Below the pieces are notes generated by a model that was given only the letters and a program-made list of their open reading frames with translations, did no database searches and was not told the origin of the DNA. Of a DNA stretch of 13,596 nt, positions 5,994 through 13,349 are shown in pieces. Every line of letters starts with the position of its first letter. Positions within the stretch are counted from its first letter, which is position 1. Made by a program: the position numbers and the translations under genes. This DNA is from an uncultured Lachnospiraceae bacterium. Its GTDB lineage: Bacteria > Bacillota > Clostridia > Lachnospirales > Lachnospiraceae. The stretch spans positions 1 through 13,596 of the forward strand of contig CADCRB010000114.1 in NCBI GenBank assembly GCA_902803745.1. The letters run 5' to 3'.

Positions 5994-7472
5994 TCAGAAT
6001 GAAAGCTCAGGATACTTCTCCTTGACTGATGTCTGGAAATTAGCGATAGCCTTGTCATAGTCTACCTTGCCCTCGAAGTAATCCTTCATAGCTGCCTGGA
6101 AAGACTCGTTGCAGCCCTGATCATAATCAGAAACCTTGCTCATATCAACCTTCTCAGCTCCGTCAGCAAGCTGCTTGTAAGGATTCTGTCCGCCAAGGAT
6201 CTTGCTTCCGAAAGAGGTATCTGCTGCAAGCTCTGCAAGGAGTGAAGGGCTGTTTACACAGTCAGAATCCTTCTCAACTATCTCCTTAAGCACTGCCTTG
6301 TCGGTAGTCATTGTGAGCATGATATCCTTTACAAGTGTCGGGTTGTCTGTACCAACCGCTCCGCAGATCCATGTTCCACCCCAGTAGAATGACTGAGGAC
6401 CTACGCAGAGACCCCAACGGCCTGCATTTGCTACAGAACCTTCAGTATCAGCTGCCATACAGAAGTTGATCAGCCATGCGGGTCCGAAGTATGCGAACAC
6501 CTTTCCTTCAGGATAGAAACCCTTGTTCCAGTCATCTGACCAGAGCTCATATGTATTGGTCTCCTTTGCATCAACAAGCGCCTTTGAATCCTCAACCCAC
6601 TTCTCGATGTTAGGGTCAACCTTGACAGTAGTTCCGTCAACCCAGGGAGCAGAAACGTTATTTGAATAAACACGATATGAGTCATTAACTGTTGACTCTA
6701 CGAAGTAGCCGGCTTTCTTGAGTTCCTCGGCTGTTGCTGTGAATGCAGCCCAGTCCTTAACCTTCTCCTGAACTTCATCAGGCTCCTCAGTTCCGAGAAC
6801 TTCCTTCGCAATGTCCCTGTTGTAGATGAGACCTGCTGAGCATGCCTGCCAAGAAAGCCCCCTGATAGCGCCGTTTGAATCTGTGACGATATCCTGTGTG
6901 TACTTGTACTGATCAGCGATGTCACCGGCTGCGATGCCAAGATCATCCATTGACATTGCTACTGCGGGATCAGCGTTGACATACTTAAGAGCATAGTCAG
7001 CCTCTACAAGGAAGATATCAACCTTGTCATCAGCAGCTGCGCTCTCGTTTGTAGGAAGTATCTCATCGAGATGATTCTGGTATGCATTATCATCGGTAGG
7101 AGTGATGATCCATTTTACGGTCACGTCGCCGATCTTACCAGTAGTATCATCAACCTTCTCATATCCGGGATAATGATCTGTAACCCTGCTCTTGAACTCC
7201 TCGTTCCAGCACTGTACATTGAGCACCGAGCCCTCGTCACCAGCTGCCGCTGCTGTATCAGCCGCTGCTGCATCATCTGCAGGTGCTGCTGCGTCAGCTG
7301 CTGTGTCAGCTGCTGCCGTGTCAGCTGCTGCCGCGTCATCTGCGGGAGCTGCTTCCTCTGCTGCGGGTGCTGCTGAATCTGTTGCTGCAGGTGCTGCTGC
7401 GCCTCCGCAGCCAGCAAGAAGAGTTGCTGTCATTGCTGCTGTAAGCATAATACTTACGATCTTCTTTTTCAT
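5994..7472 (-). CDS. Sugar ABC transporter solute-binding lipoprotein (family 1)
   Basis: A 492-residue extracellular lipoprotein. Residues 1-21 form a signal peptide with lipobox LAGC and lipidated Cys22. Residues 23-81 are a low-complexity Ala/Asp/Pro/Thr linker that tethers the binding domain to the membrane and contains a 13-residue repeat twice. From residue about 83 (VLNVQCWNEEF) to the end is a bilobal family 1 binding domain of about 410 residues, with many aromatic residues (for example FYWGGTWICGA) suited to stacking on sugar rings. The ATG is preceded by AAGGAGG. It lies 62 bases after the regulator gene, with no clear promoter between, so it is probably read from the regulator's promoter. 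A terminator follows it. Cellobiose or cellodextrin as ligand is inferred from the neighbouring phosphorylase. Confidence 0.92.
   Translation of the reverse strand: MKKKIVSIMLTAAMTATLLAGCGGAAAPAATDSAAPAAEEAAPADDAAAADTAAADTAADAAAPADDAAAADTAAAAGDEGSVLNVQCWNEEFKSRVTDHYPGYEKVDDTTGKIGDVTVKWIITPTDDNAYQNHLDEILPTNESAAADDKVDIFLVEADYALKYVNADPAVAMSMDDLGIAAGDIADQYKYTQDIVTDSNGAIRGLSWQACSAGLIYNRDIAKEVLGTEEPDEVQEKVKDWAAFTATAEELKKAGYFVESTVNDSYRVYSNNVSAPWVDGTTVKVDPNIEKWVEDSKALVDAKETNTYELWSDDWNKGFYPEGKVFAYFGPAWLINFCMAADTEGSVANAGRWGLCVGPQSFYWGGTWICGAVGTDNPTLVKDIMLTMTTDKAVLKEIVEKDSDCVNSPSLLAELAADTSFGSKILGGQNPYKQLADGAEKVDMSKVSDYDQGCNESFQAAMKDYFEGKVDYDKAIANFQTSVKEKYPELSF
7230..7406 (-). repeat. Low-complexity GCN-repeat tract coding the lipoprotein linker
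   Basis: This tract inside the binding-protein gene is dominated by GCN, GAY and ACN codons. The 13-residue unit APADDAAAADTAA occurs at residues 42-54 and 63-75, separated by ADT/AAD runs. On the plus strand the short unit gtcagctgctg repeats in tandem around 7290-7335. Such tracts change length easily by slippage. The two copies differ at several third codon positions (for example gcggca versus gcagca), so the duplication is not brand new. Confidence 0.85.
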
Positions 7473-7534
7473 CTTTTTCCTCCTTAAGATTATGAAATAA
7501 ATGTATGTATAAGGCTTATGCCCTGATACCGTAT

Positions 7535-8557
7535 TTAAGCGGGATTTTCCAGATTCTTTATGGATCCCCCTGTAAGAAGCTTTCCCGTGACTACTATTCT
7601 CTCGGAAATTGAAGTCTTTGGCCTCTCTATCATCTGCACAAGTTTTCTTGCTGCAAGATCTCCTATGGTCTCAGTATCCTGCTCGATGGTCGCAAGCTTT
7701 GGTTCCAGAACCTTCGCGATCCTTATTCCGTCATATCCCGCTATGGATATATCCTCCGGTATTGAAAGTCCTCTGGCCTGTATGGCATTTATTCCGCCTA
7801 TCGCCGAGAAGTCATCCGGATATATGATGCAGGTAGGCGGATCCTTCAGATCAAGGAGCTCATTTGTCAGTGCACAGGATATCTCCGGCTTCCTGTAGAT
7901 ACCGTCTTTTACATATTCATCCGGAACCGTTCCACCCAGCTCCTCCATCGTCGCATAAAAGCTTGCGAGCCTGTTCTTTGTAACAGATGAGTCCCGGCCA
8001 TGAATATATGCTATCTTTCTGTGTCCGCAGGTCTGATATATATAAGTAACCAGATCCTTTATTCCGCTTACATTGTCAGATATGATAGCTGTCCTGTTGT
8101 CGAATACGTGATCTATTGTGACCACCGGAATGCTGCTTGTCGCCAGCTCCACCACATCAGGATCACTGAAATCTATGCACGCAAGCACCACGCCGTCATA
8201 TCCTCTGTATCTGCAATGCTCAAGATATTTCATATCCATAAAGCTTCGGCTGCTGTTAATAAAGCTGATATCATATCCCTTAGACTCTGCCGTTTTTTTC
8301 AGAGAATCAAGAACTGCTGCAAAAAAATCATGCGTGATCCCGTTTCCGGCTTCGTCCCTGAAAAGGACTCCGATATTGTGGCTTCTGTTAGTCTTTAAGG
8401 TCCTGGCCGAGGCATTTGGAAAATATCCCATCTCTCTTGCAGCCTCCCTGACCTTCCGCTTGGTCGCTTCACCGATATCGCTGTGATCATTGAGCGCTTT
8501 GCTTACAGTTGCGACCGATACGCCGACTTTTTTTGATATGTCTTTCATCGAGACCAT
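7535..8557 (-). CDS. LacI-family transcriptional regulator
   Basis: A 340-residue cytoplasmic repressor. The N-terminal helix-turn-helix (residues about 4-25, VSVATVSKALN) and a LacI-type hinge (about 46-58, PNASARTLK) precede a periplasmic-binding-like sensor domain from about residue 61 (NIGVLFRDE). Late conserved segments include IIYPDDFSAIGGINA, ISIAGYDGI and a near-terminal TGGS. The frame is open to a TTG at 8572, but the GGAGG ribosome site overlaps that codon and is correctly spaced for ATG 8557, which also puts the helix-turn-helix at the usual position. The gene starts the transcript that continues into the binding protein. An operator candidate lies exactly at its own predicted transcript start, suggesting autoregulation. 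The inducer is probably cellobiose or a related sugar, from context. Confidence 0.94.
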   Translation of the reverse strand: MVSMKDISKKVGVSVATVSKALNDHSDIGEATKRKVREAAREMGYFPNASARTLKTNRSHNIGVLFRDEAGNGITHDFFAAVLDSLKKTAESKGYDISFINSSRSFMDMKYLEHCRYRGYDGVVLACIDFSDPDVVELATSSIPVVTIDHVFDNRTAIISDNVSGIKDLVTYIYQTCGHRKIAYIHGRDSSVTKNRLASFYATMEELGGTVPDEYVKDGIYRKPEISCALTNELLDLKDPPTCIIYPDDFSAIGGINAIQARGLSIPEDISIAGYDGIRIAKVLEPKLATIEQDTETIGDLAARKLVQMIERPKTSISERIVVTGKLLTGGSIKNLENPA

Positions 8558-8616
8558 TCGTCTTGCCTCCAATTATGACGCTCTGTCAGGTCTCTGAAAT
8601 TATCCAAGGCCGTCTT

Positions 8617-8628
8617 AAACGTTTTCGT
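8617..8628. promoter_or_regulatory. Candidate operator at the regulator's transcript start
   Basis: AAACGTTTTCGT is the reverse complement of the ACGAAAACGTTT motif at 5912-5923. It covers roughly +1 to +12 of the transcript predicted from the promoter at 8635-8663, a position where a bound repressor would block initiation or elongation. The central AAACGTTT is palindromic. The exact 12-base match in two regulatory gaps of one locus supports recognition by the local LacI-type protein. Confidence 0.65.
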
Positions 8629-8634
8629 AGGATA

Positions 8635-8663
8635 AATATATAACATTATCCCAACCAAGTCAA
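8635..8663 (-). promoter_or_regulatory. Promoter of the regulator / binding-protein transcript
   Basis: On the minus strand TTGACT (8658-8663, 5/6 match to the -35 consensus), 17 bases, then TATATT (8635-8640, 5/6 match to the -10). The predicted start is near 8628, about 70 bases before the regulator ATG. Confidence 0.8.
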
Positions 8664-8674
8664 TATTTTTTTGT

Positions 8675-8701
8675 GATTTTTAGTCATTTTTAATAAAAAT
8701 C
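8675..8701. repeat. AT-rich inverted repeat in the divergent gap
   Basis: GATTTTT at 8675-8681 and AAAAATC at 8695-8701 are exact inverted copies separated by 13 mostly A/T bases. It lies just upstream of the regulator's -35 box. It may be an UP-like AT-rich element or chance in an AT-rich gap. Confidence 0.3.
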
Positions 8702-8747
8702 GTCTCCCCGCCCTCGAATTCCCTCTCCTTATACATCAAAACAGATG

Positions 8748-8770
8748 CGTTTTCGCTTAATTGTTTAAGC
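8748..8770. promoter_or_regulatory. Degenerate operator core and adjacent inverted repeat upstream of the phosphorylase
   Basis: CGTTTTCG at 8748-8755 repeats the eight-base core of the 12-base operator motif. It is followed at once by GCTTAA-TTGT-TTAAGC (8755-8770), a perfect 6-base inverted repeat. The position, about 45 bases ahead of the predicted phosphorylase -35 box, suits a regulatory site. It could be a weak site for the local regulator or the site of another factor. The evidence is weak. Confidence 0.35.
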
Positions 8771-8815
8771 CGATTATTATAATTGATATTTTCCGGAGCG
8801 CTTAGACATTTCTTG

Positions 8816-8844
8816 TTGTATTTCCTGCTGTTATAGAATATAAT
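8816..8844 (+). promoter_or_regulatory. Promoter of the cellobiose phosphorylase gene
   Basis: A perfect -10 TATAAT (8839-8844) lies 17 bases after TTGTAT (8816-8821), which keeps the conserved TTG of the -35 box. The predicted start is near 8851, about 63 bases before the ATG. The new transcript would begin at a small hairpin, CCGG-TTTTCA-CCGG (8854-8867), which could protect its 5' end. Confidence 0.65.
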
Positions 8845-8913
8845 CAATCTAACCCGGTTTTCACCGGAACACTTAATCGTTATAGATATCAAAACCATAA
8901 TGGGGGTAAAGAC

Positions 8914-11349
8914 ATGAATTTCGGACATTTCGACGATGACAACATGGAATATGTCATCACCACGCCTAAAACTCCGCTGCCCTGGATCAACTATCTCGGC
9001 AGCAACGACTTCTTCTCTCTTATCTCAAATACGAGCGGAGGCTATTCCTTCTATAAAGATGCCAAGCTTCTTCGCATCACGAGATACAGATATAATGATG
9101 TCCCGCTGGATTCAAACGGCAAATACTTTTATATAAAGGATGGTTCTACGATATGGAACCCCGGCTGGCAGCCGACAAAGACTGCACTTGATGAATATGA
9201 GTGCCGTCACGGTATCGGATATTCGAAATTCCATGGAAAGAAGGACGATGTCAGCGCGGATGTTCTTTGCTTCGTCCCAATGGATGACACCTGCGAGGTT
9301 CAGCAGATAAAGATAAAGAATGAAGGCTCTTCCGAAAAGAAGCTTCAGCTTTTTTCTTATGTAGAGTTCTGTCTCTGGAATGCCATGGACGATATGACAA
9401 ATTATCAGAGAAACCTTTCCACCGGCGAAGTGGAAGTCATAGGAAGCACGATATATCACAAGACCGAGTACCGCGAAAGAAGAAATCATTACGCTGTATA
9501 TTCAGTGAATACAAAGGCAGACGGCTTTGATACCTCAAGAGATGATTTTATCGGAGTGTATAATTCCGGCGCTAATCCTGATGCGGTCTGCGAAGGAAAA
9601 TGCAGAAATTCAATAGCTTCCGGCTGGTATCCTATAGCTTCACATCAGATAGATATCACTCTCGCTCCCGGAGAATCAAAGAGCTTTGTTTTTGTTCTCG
9701 GATATTGCGAAAACCCCGAGGATCAGAAGTGGGAAAAGCAGGATGTGATAAATAAAGCTCCTGCAGAAAAAATGCTCGCAAAATATCAGACTGATGCCGA
9801 TGTAGAGAAGTCATTCAATGACCTCAAAGCCTATTGGAAGAAGCTTCTCGCCAAGTTCACGGTAGACACTGCAAACGACAAGGTCAACCGTATGGTAAAT
9901 ATCTGGAACCAGTATCAATGTATGGTAACTTTCAATATGAGCCGCTCCGCATCATATTACGAGTCCGGAATAGGCAGAGGAATGGGCTTCAGGGACTCCT
10001 GTCAGGATCTCCTTGGATTTGTGCATCTTATCCCCGACAGGGCAAGACAGAGGATAATAGACATAGCTTCCACCCAGTTCCCGGACGGGTCTGCCTATCA
10101 CCAGTACCAGCCACTTACCAAGAAGGGTAATTCCGATATAGGAAGCGGATTCAATGATGATCCGCTCTGGCTCATTGCCGGTACCTCTGCTTATATCCGC
10201 GAGACCGGAGACACCACGATCCTGGATGAAAAGGTTCCCTATGACAATGATATGTCGATAGCCACCACTCTCTTCGAGCATCTTACCAGAAGTCTGGACT
10301 ATACGATAAATCACAAAGGGCCCCATGATCTTCCGCTCATAGGCCGTGCCGACTGGAATGACTGCCTGAATCTCAACTGCTTTTCAGAGCATCCCGGCGA
10401 ATCCTTCCAGACCTTCGGCCCCTCTGAAGGTCCCGTTGCCGAATCAGTATTTATCGGCGGCATGTTTGTAAAATACGGAAATGAATATGCCGATCTCTGC
10501 GACTTCCTGGGAAAGACAGACGAAGCAAAGAGAGCCAGACAGGAAGTCGAGAAGATGACTAAAGCCCTTCTTACCGCTGGCTGGGATGGGAAATGGTTCG
10601 TAAGAGCATATGACGCAAACGGTAATAAAGTCGGATCCGATGAATGTGACGAAGGCAAGATCTTTATCGAGCCCCAGGGTTTCTGCGTTCTGGCCGGTGT
10701 CGGCGTGGAGACCGGAGAAGCGCAGAAGGCCATGGACTCCGTAAAGGAAATGCTTGATTCCGAATACGGCGTAATGATCCTTCAGCCCGCTTTTACACAT
10801 TATCATGTCGAGTTGGGTGAGATATCCTCTTATCCGCCTGGATACAAGGAGAACGCCGGTATATTCTGTCATAATAATCCCTGGGTATCCATTGCGGAGA
10901 CCGTAATAGGAGACGGCGACAGAGCATTTGAGATATATCGCAAGACCTGCCCCGCCTATCTGCAGGACATCTCCGAGATTCACAGGACTGAGCCCTATGT
11001 ATATTCCCAGATGGTCGCCGGACGTGATGCCAAGTTCTTTGGTCAGGGCAAGAATTCCTGGCTTACGGGTACAGCAGCCTGGACCTTCACAGATATCTCA
11101 CAGTACATACTGGGCGTTTACCCTACCCTTAACGGTCTGCAGATCAATCCCTGCACCCCTCACGGTTTCGGAGATTTCAGTATCACGCGCGAATACAGGA
11201 ATGCCGTATATCATATCACAGTCAAAAATCCCGATGATGTCTGCAAGGGTGTGAAAAAGATGACAGTTGACGGAACCGAAGTATCCGGAAATGTGATACC
11301 TTACGATAAAAGCAAGAAGGACGTTAATGTGGAAATAATAATGGGATGA
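8914..11349 (+). CDS. Cellobiose phosphorylase (GH94)
   Basis: The 811-residue cytoplasmic enzyme should split cellobiose with phosphate into alpha-glucose 1-phosphate and glucose, saving ATP over hydrolysis. The start GHFDD..EYVITTPKTPLPW and the segments FSLISNTSGGY, EFCLWNAMDDMTN and YHKTEYRERRNHYA are, from memory, characteristic of clostridial cellobiose phosphorylases. Layout: N-terminal beta-sandwich (about 1-285), linker helices, (alpha/alpha)6 catalytic barrel (about 320-735) and a small C-terminal beta-sheet. In the barrel, GIGRGMGFRDS (352-362) carries sugar-binding Arg/Asp, and RADWND (478-483) holds the general-acid Asp, most likely D483. The length fits cellobiose phosphorylase better than the longer cellodextrin phosphorylases; chitobiose phosphorylase is a less likely alternative. 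The ATG follows a GGGGG ribosome site. The gene is divergent from the regulator and transporter genes and ends at a strong terminator. Confidence 0.95.
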   Translation: MNFGHFDDDNMEYVITTPKTPLPWINYLGSNDFFSLISNTSGGYSFYKDAKLLRITRYRYNDVPLDSNGKYFYIKDGSTIWNPGWQPTKTALDEYECRHGIGYSKFHGKKDDVSADVLCFVPMDDTCEVQQIKIKNEGSSEKKLQLFSYVEFCLWNAMDDMTNYQRNLSTGEVEVIGSTIYHKTEYRERRNHYAVYSVNTKADGFDTSRDDFIGVYNSGANPDAVCEGKCRNSIASGWYPIASHQIDITLAPGESKSFVFVLGYCENPEDQKWEKQDVINKAPAEKMLAKYQTDADVEKSFNDLKAYWKKLLAKFTVDTANDKVNRMVNIWNQYQCMVTFNMSRSASYYESGIGRGMGFRDSCQDLLGFVHLIPDRARQRIIDIASTQFPDGSAYHQYQPLTKKGNSDIGSGFNDDPLWLIAGTSAYIRETGDTTILDEKVPYDNDMSIATTLFEHLTRSLDYTINHKGPHDLPLIGRADWNDCLNLNCFSEHPGESFQTFGPSEGPVAESVFIGGMFVKYGNEYADLCDFLGKTDEAKRARQEVEKMTKALLTAGWDGKWFVRAYDANGNKVGSDECDEGKIFIEPQGFCVLAGVGVETGEAQKAMDSVKEMLDSEYGVMILQPAFTHYHVELGEISSYPPGYKENAGIFCHNNPWVSIAETVIGDGDRAFEIYRKTCPAYLQDISEIHRTEPYVYSQMVAGRDAKFFGQGKNSWLTGTAAWTFTDISQYILGVYPTLNGLQINPCTPHGFGDFSITREYRNAVYHITVKNPDDVCKGVKKMTVDGTEVSGNVIPYDKSKKDVNVEIIMG

Positions 11350-11374
11350 CAGCTTTAGCTTTACAGCAGCTAAT

Positions 11375-11403
11375 AAAAAAACCGGCGACACGCCGGTTTT
11401 TTT
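11375..11403. terminator. Bidirectional rho-independent terminator
   Basis: AAAAAACCGGCG, loop ACA, CGCCGGTTTTTTT. The 7-pair stem ACCGGCG/CGCCGGT is perfect and is flanked by A and T runs on the two sides. It can therefore end the phosphorylase transcript (+) and also that of the convergent transporter gene (-), whose stop codon is 43 bases away. Confidence 0.95.
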
Positions 11404-11446
11404 GTATTCTTGTTCATCATCGGAAAATCAATAATCGTTCAGCATT

Positions 11447-13225
11447 TTACATATTCGTACTTCCGTTAAGCCTTATCGACAGAACATTGAGTCCGAGAAT
11501 ATTTTGATAATGCATCTCAGAGGCAACCCCTGACACCAGACGTATACCGATATTCTTTGTCACATCCTCCTGATCCATCATCTGACGTCTCTGCTCTATA
11601 TTAAAAGGGACACAGTCGTCTTTTAGCGAAAGGATCAGGGTATCTGGTCTGCAGGCTATGCATACCCGCACATTATGCTTCTTTTTATCTGCAGAAAATC
11701 CGTGCTTTACGATATTGCCGGCCATTTCCTCAAGGAAGAGACTTGCAAAGAAAGCCCTTCGTCTGTCGATCCCCCTCTCCTGACAGAATTCCTGCAGAGT
11801 ACTTGAAACTCCTATGACACTTTCCATATCCTGCAGATTGAGATCTATCCGTCCATAGACAGGCACTCCGAAACCTTTAGGTATAGCCATTAGTTCATCA
11901 AGATTTTTAGGAAATCCTTTCTTATATATCGAGGCATAGATCAGCACAAAGACCGGCGCTATCAGTCCGTTTAGCACATTAGCCAGATATACTCCGCTCA
12001 TGCCCATGCTTCCGATAAGAAGCATTGTAAAGACCACCGTGCCGACCACTCCGTCAAGCAGGGCTAGGATATGCACCGGTATACGTCTGTCAGACGCCTG
12101 CCAATAGCAGGAAAAATGTGTCATGATAATACTTAAGGGCATACATAAGGGCAGTATCCTGAATCCCATCATAGTCATCATATAAACCGGATCCGAAGGG
12201 TCCCTGTAATACAGTCTCGTAAGAGGCTCTGCCATCAGCATGATGGCAAAAGAGAGCACGAGCAGAATGGGAATGAAATTATATAAAGCCGTCCTCATCA
12301 CATCTATCAGCGATTGACGGTCTTCTTCTCCTACGCTCACGCTGATCATCATCCTCGAAACGACAAGCATCCCGTCCGGAATTATCCAGAATAGTGACAG
12401 AAAAGAATTTGCCGCTGTAGATGCAGATATTCCCACTGTCCCTATACTTGCAATGATCAGCGAATTTACTACGGCACCCCGGACTGCGTGATAGGCATTT
12501 CCTGCGGCCCCGGGTGCTCCTATCTTAATTATCTTCCAGCTGTCACGCCAGTTAAGCCCCTTGAAAGTAAAATGCATAGGTGCATCCTTGCTGATAAAAC
12601 ACGGAACCTGGATCAGGAAATAGACCCAAAGGCCTATGGAAGGTGCAAGTGCGAGTCCAAGCGCCTCAAGCCGCAAGACTCGCACAAGGAGATAGTTCAG
12701 GATAAAATTCAACACAATATAAACAAGGCTGGCTACAGTTGCCCTTTTACCTTTATTATCCAGTGAAAGAAATGCAGAAAGCTGGCTGCCGACGAAAAGC
12801 GGGAAAATACTGACCGACTGGCCCAGAACGTACATGGCAAGCATACTGTTGATCTCGGGGTCATCTGCTATGGCAACAAAGCTCCCGATCATTCCGAACA
12901 TCAGATGTCCCACAGTCACGATGATCGCAATGATCCCGGAAACTACAACATCAAGAGCAAATATATTCTGGACACCTCCCGGATCATTCCGTCCGATATG
13001 CTCTCCGCAAATGATTGTCGCTCCGCCTACGAGCATGATAGTGACAGCGACTACAGCCAGATTAACCGGAGAATAAAGACCCACTGCACTCATTGCTTTA
13101 ACGCCGACGAAATTGCTGGCAAAAAGACTTGACACTATTCCGTTCACCATTCCTACAGATGCCAGCAGGATCTGTACCGGCAGCAGCCTGAACATTGTTC
13201 TCTGTGTTAACTTTGCGTGTTCCAC
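11447..13225 (-). CDS. MATE-type membrane transporter fused to a C-terminal GHKL (RsbW-like) ATPase domain
   Basis: This 592-residue protein combines two parts. Residues 1-435 form about 12 hydrophobic segments in two halves and resemble MATE/NorM-like drug or cation antiporters (for example VGGATIICGEHIGRND near 66-81). From about 455 comes a cytoplasmic domain resembling HATPase_c_2/RsbW anti-sigma kinases: N-box E499-E-M-A-G-N504-x3-H508, a G1-like D536-D-C-V-P-F541 and a G2-like N558-I-G-I-R-L. The usual glycine of the G1 motif is a cysteine, and the first glycine of G2 is Asn. The nucleotide domain may sense or gate transport, or belong to a partner-switching circuit; this is inference. 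MATE proteins normally run on ion gradients and have no ATPase. The start is GTG, with a GGAAGG ribosome site nine bases upstream. It has its own promoter and no visible operon partner. Confidence 0.85.
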   Translation of the reverse strand: MEHAKLTQRTMFRLLPVQILLASVGMVNGIVSSLFASNFVGVKAMSAVGLYSPVNLAVVAVTIMLVGGATIICGEHIGRNDPGGVQNIFALDVVVSGIIAIIVTVGHLMFGMIGSFVAIADDPEINSMLAMYVLGQSVSIFPLFVGSQLSAFLSLDNKGKRATVASLVYIVLNFILNYLLVRVLRLEALGLALAPSIGLWVYFLIQVPCFISKDAPMHFTFKGLNWRDSWKIIKIGAPGAAGNAYHAVRGAVVNSLIIASIGTVGISASTAANSFLSLFWIIPDGMLVVSRMMISVSVGEEDRQSLIDVMRTALYNFIPILLVLSFAIMLMAEPLTRLYYRDPSDPVYMMTMMGFRILPLCMPLSIIMTHFSCYWQASDRRIPVHILALLDGVVGTVVFTMLLIGSMGMSGVYLANVLNGLIAPVFVLIYASIYKKGFPKNLDELMAIPKGFGVPVYGRIDLNLQDMESVIGVSSTLQEFCQERGIDRRRAFFASLFLEEMAGNIVKHGFSADKKKHNVRVCIACRPDTLILSLKDDCVPFNIEQRRQMMDQEDVTKNIGIRLVSGVASEMHYQNILGLNVLSIRLNGSTNM

Positions 13226-13287
13226 CTGTTAATACCTTCCTTGTCTTATTCTCCTGATATATCTTGTTCTCAGCAGATGCTACAGGT

Positions 13288-13317
13288 ATTATACAATATT
13301 AATTCTCCCCGCAACAA
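13288..13317 (-). promoter_or_regulatory. Promoter of the MATE-GHKL gene
   Basis: On the minus strand TTGTTG (13312-13317), 18 bases, then a perfect TATAAT (13288-13293). The predicted start is near 13281, leaving a leader of about 55 bases. The -35 box matches in only three positions. Confidence 0.6.
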
Positions 13318-13349
13318 CCAATTCCGGCAGGATAATACACTGCGTCGTC

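Noticed and set aside
7071..7500. Plus-strand Ala/Ser-rich and Cys-rich open frames opposite the binding-protein linker
   Set aside because: They are produced by reading the GCN-repeat tract in other frames. They have no ribosome site and the minus-strand gene has a full signal peptide and family match.
7473..7534. A separate promoter or RNA hairpin between regulator and binding-protein genes
   Set aside because: Only weak -10-like strings (CATAAT, TATACA) without a -35 box and a poor stem (GTAT/ATAC with GGC/GCC) are present, so I do not call either.
8680..8928. An 82-codon minus-strand open frame in the divergent gap
   Set aside because: It overlaps the phosphorylase promoter, ribosome site and start codon, has a very AT-driven composition, and resembles no protein.
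10444..10983. A 179-codon minus-strand open frame inside the phosphorylase gene
   Set aside because: It is antisense to the catalytic barrel of a strongly recognised GH94 enzyme and shows no ribosome site or family resemblance.
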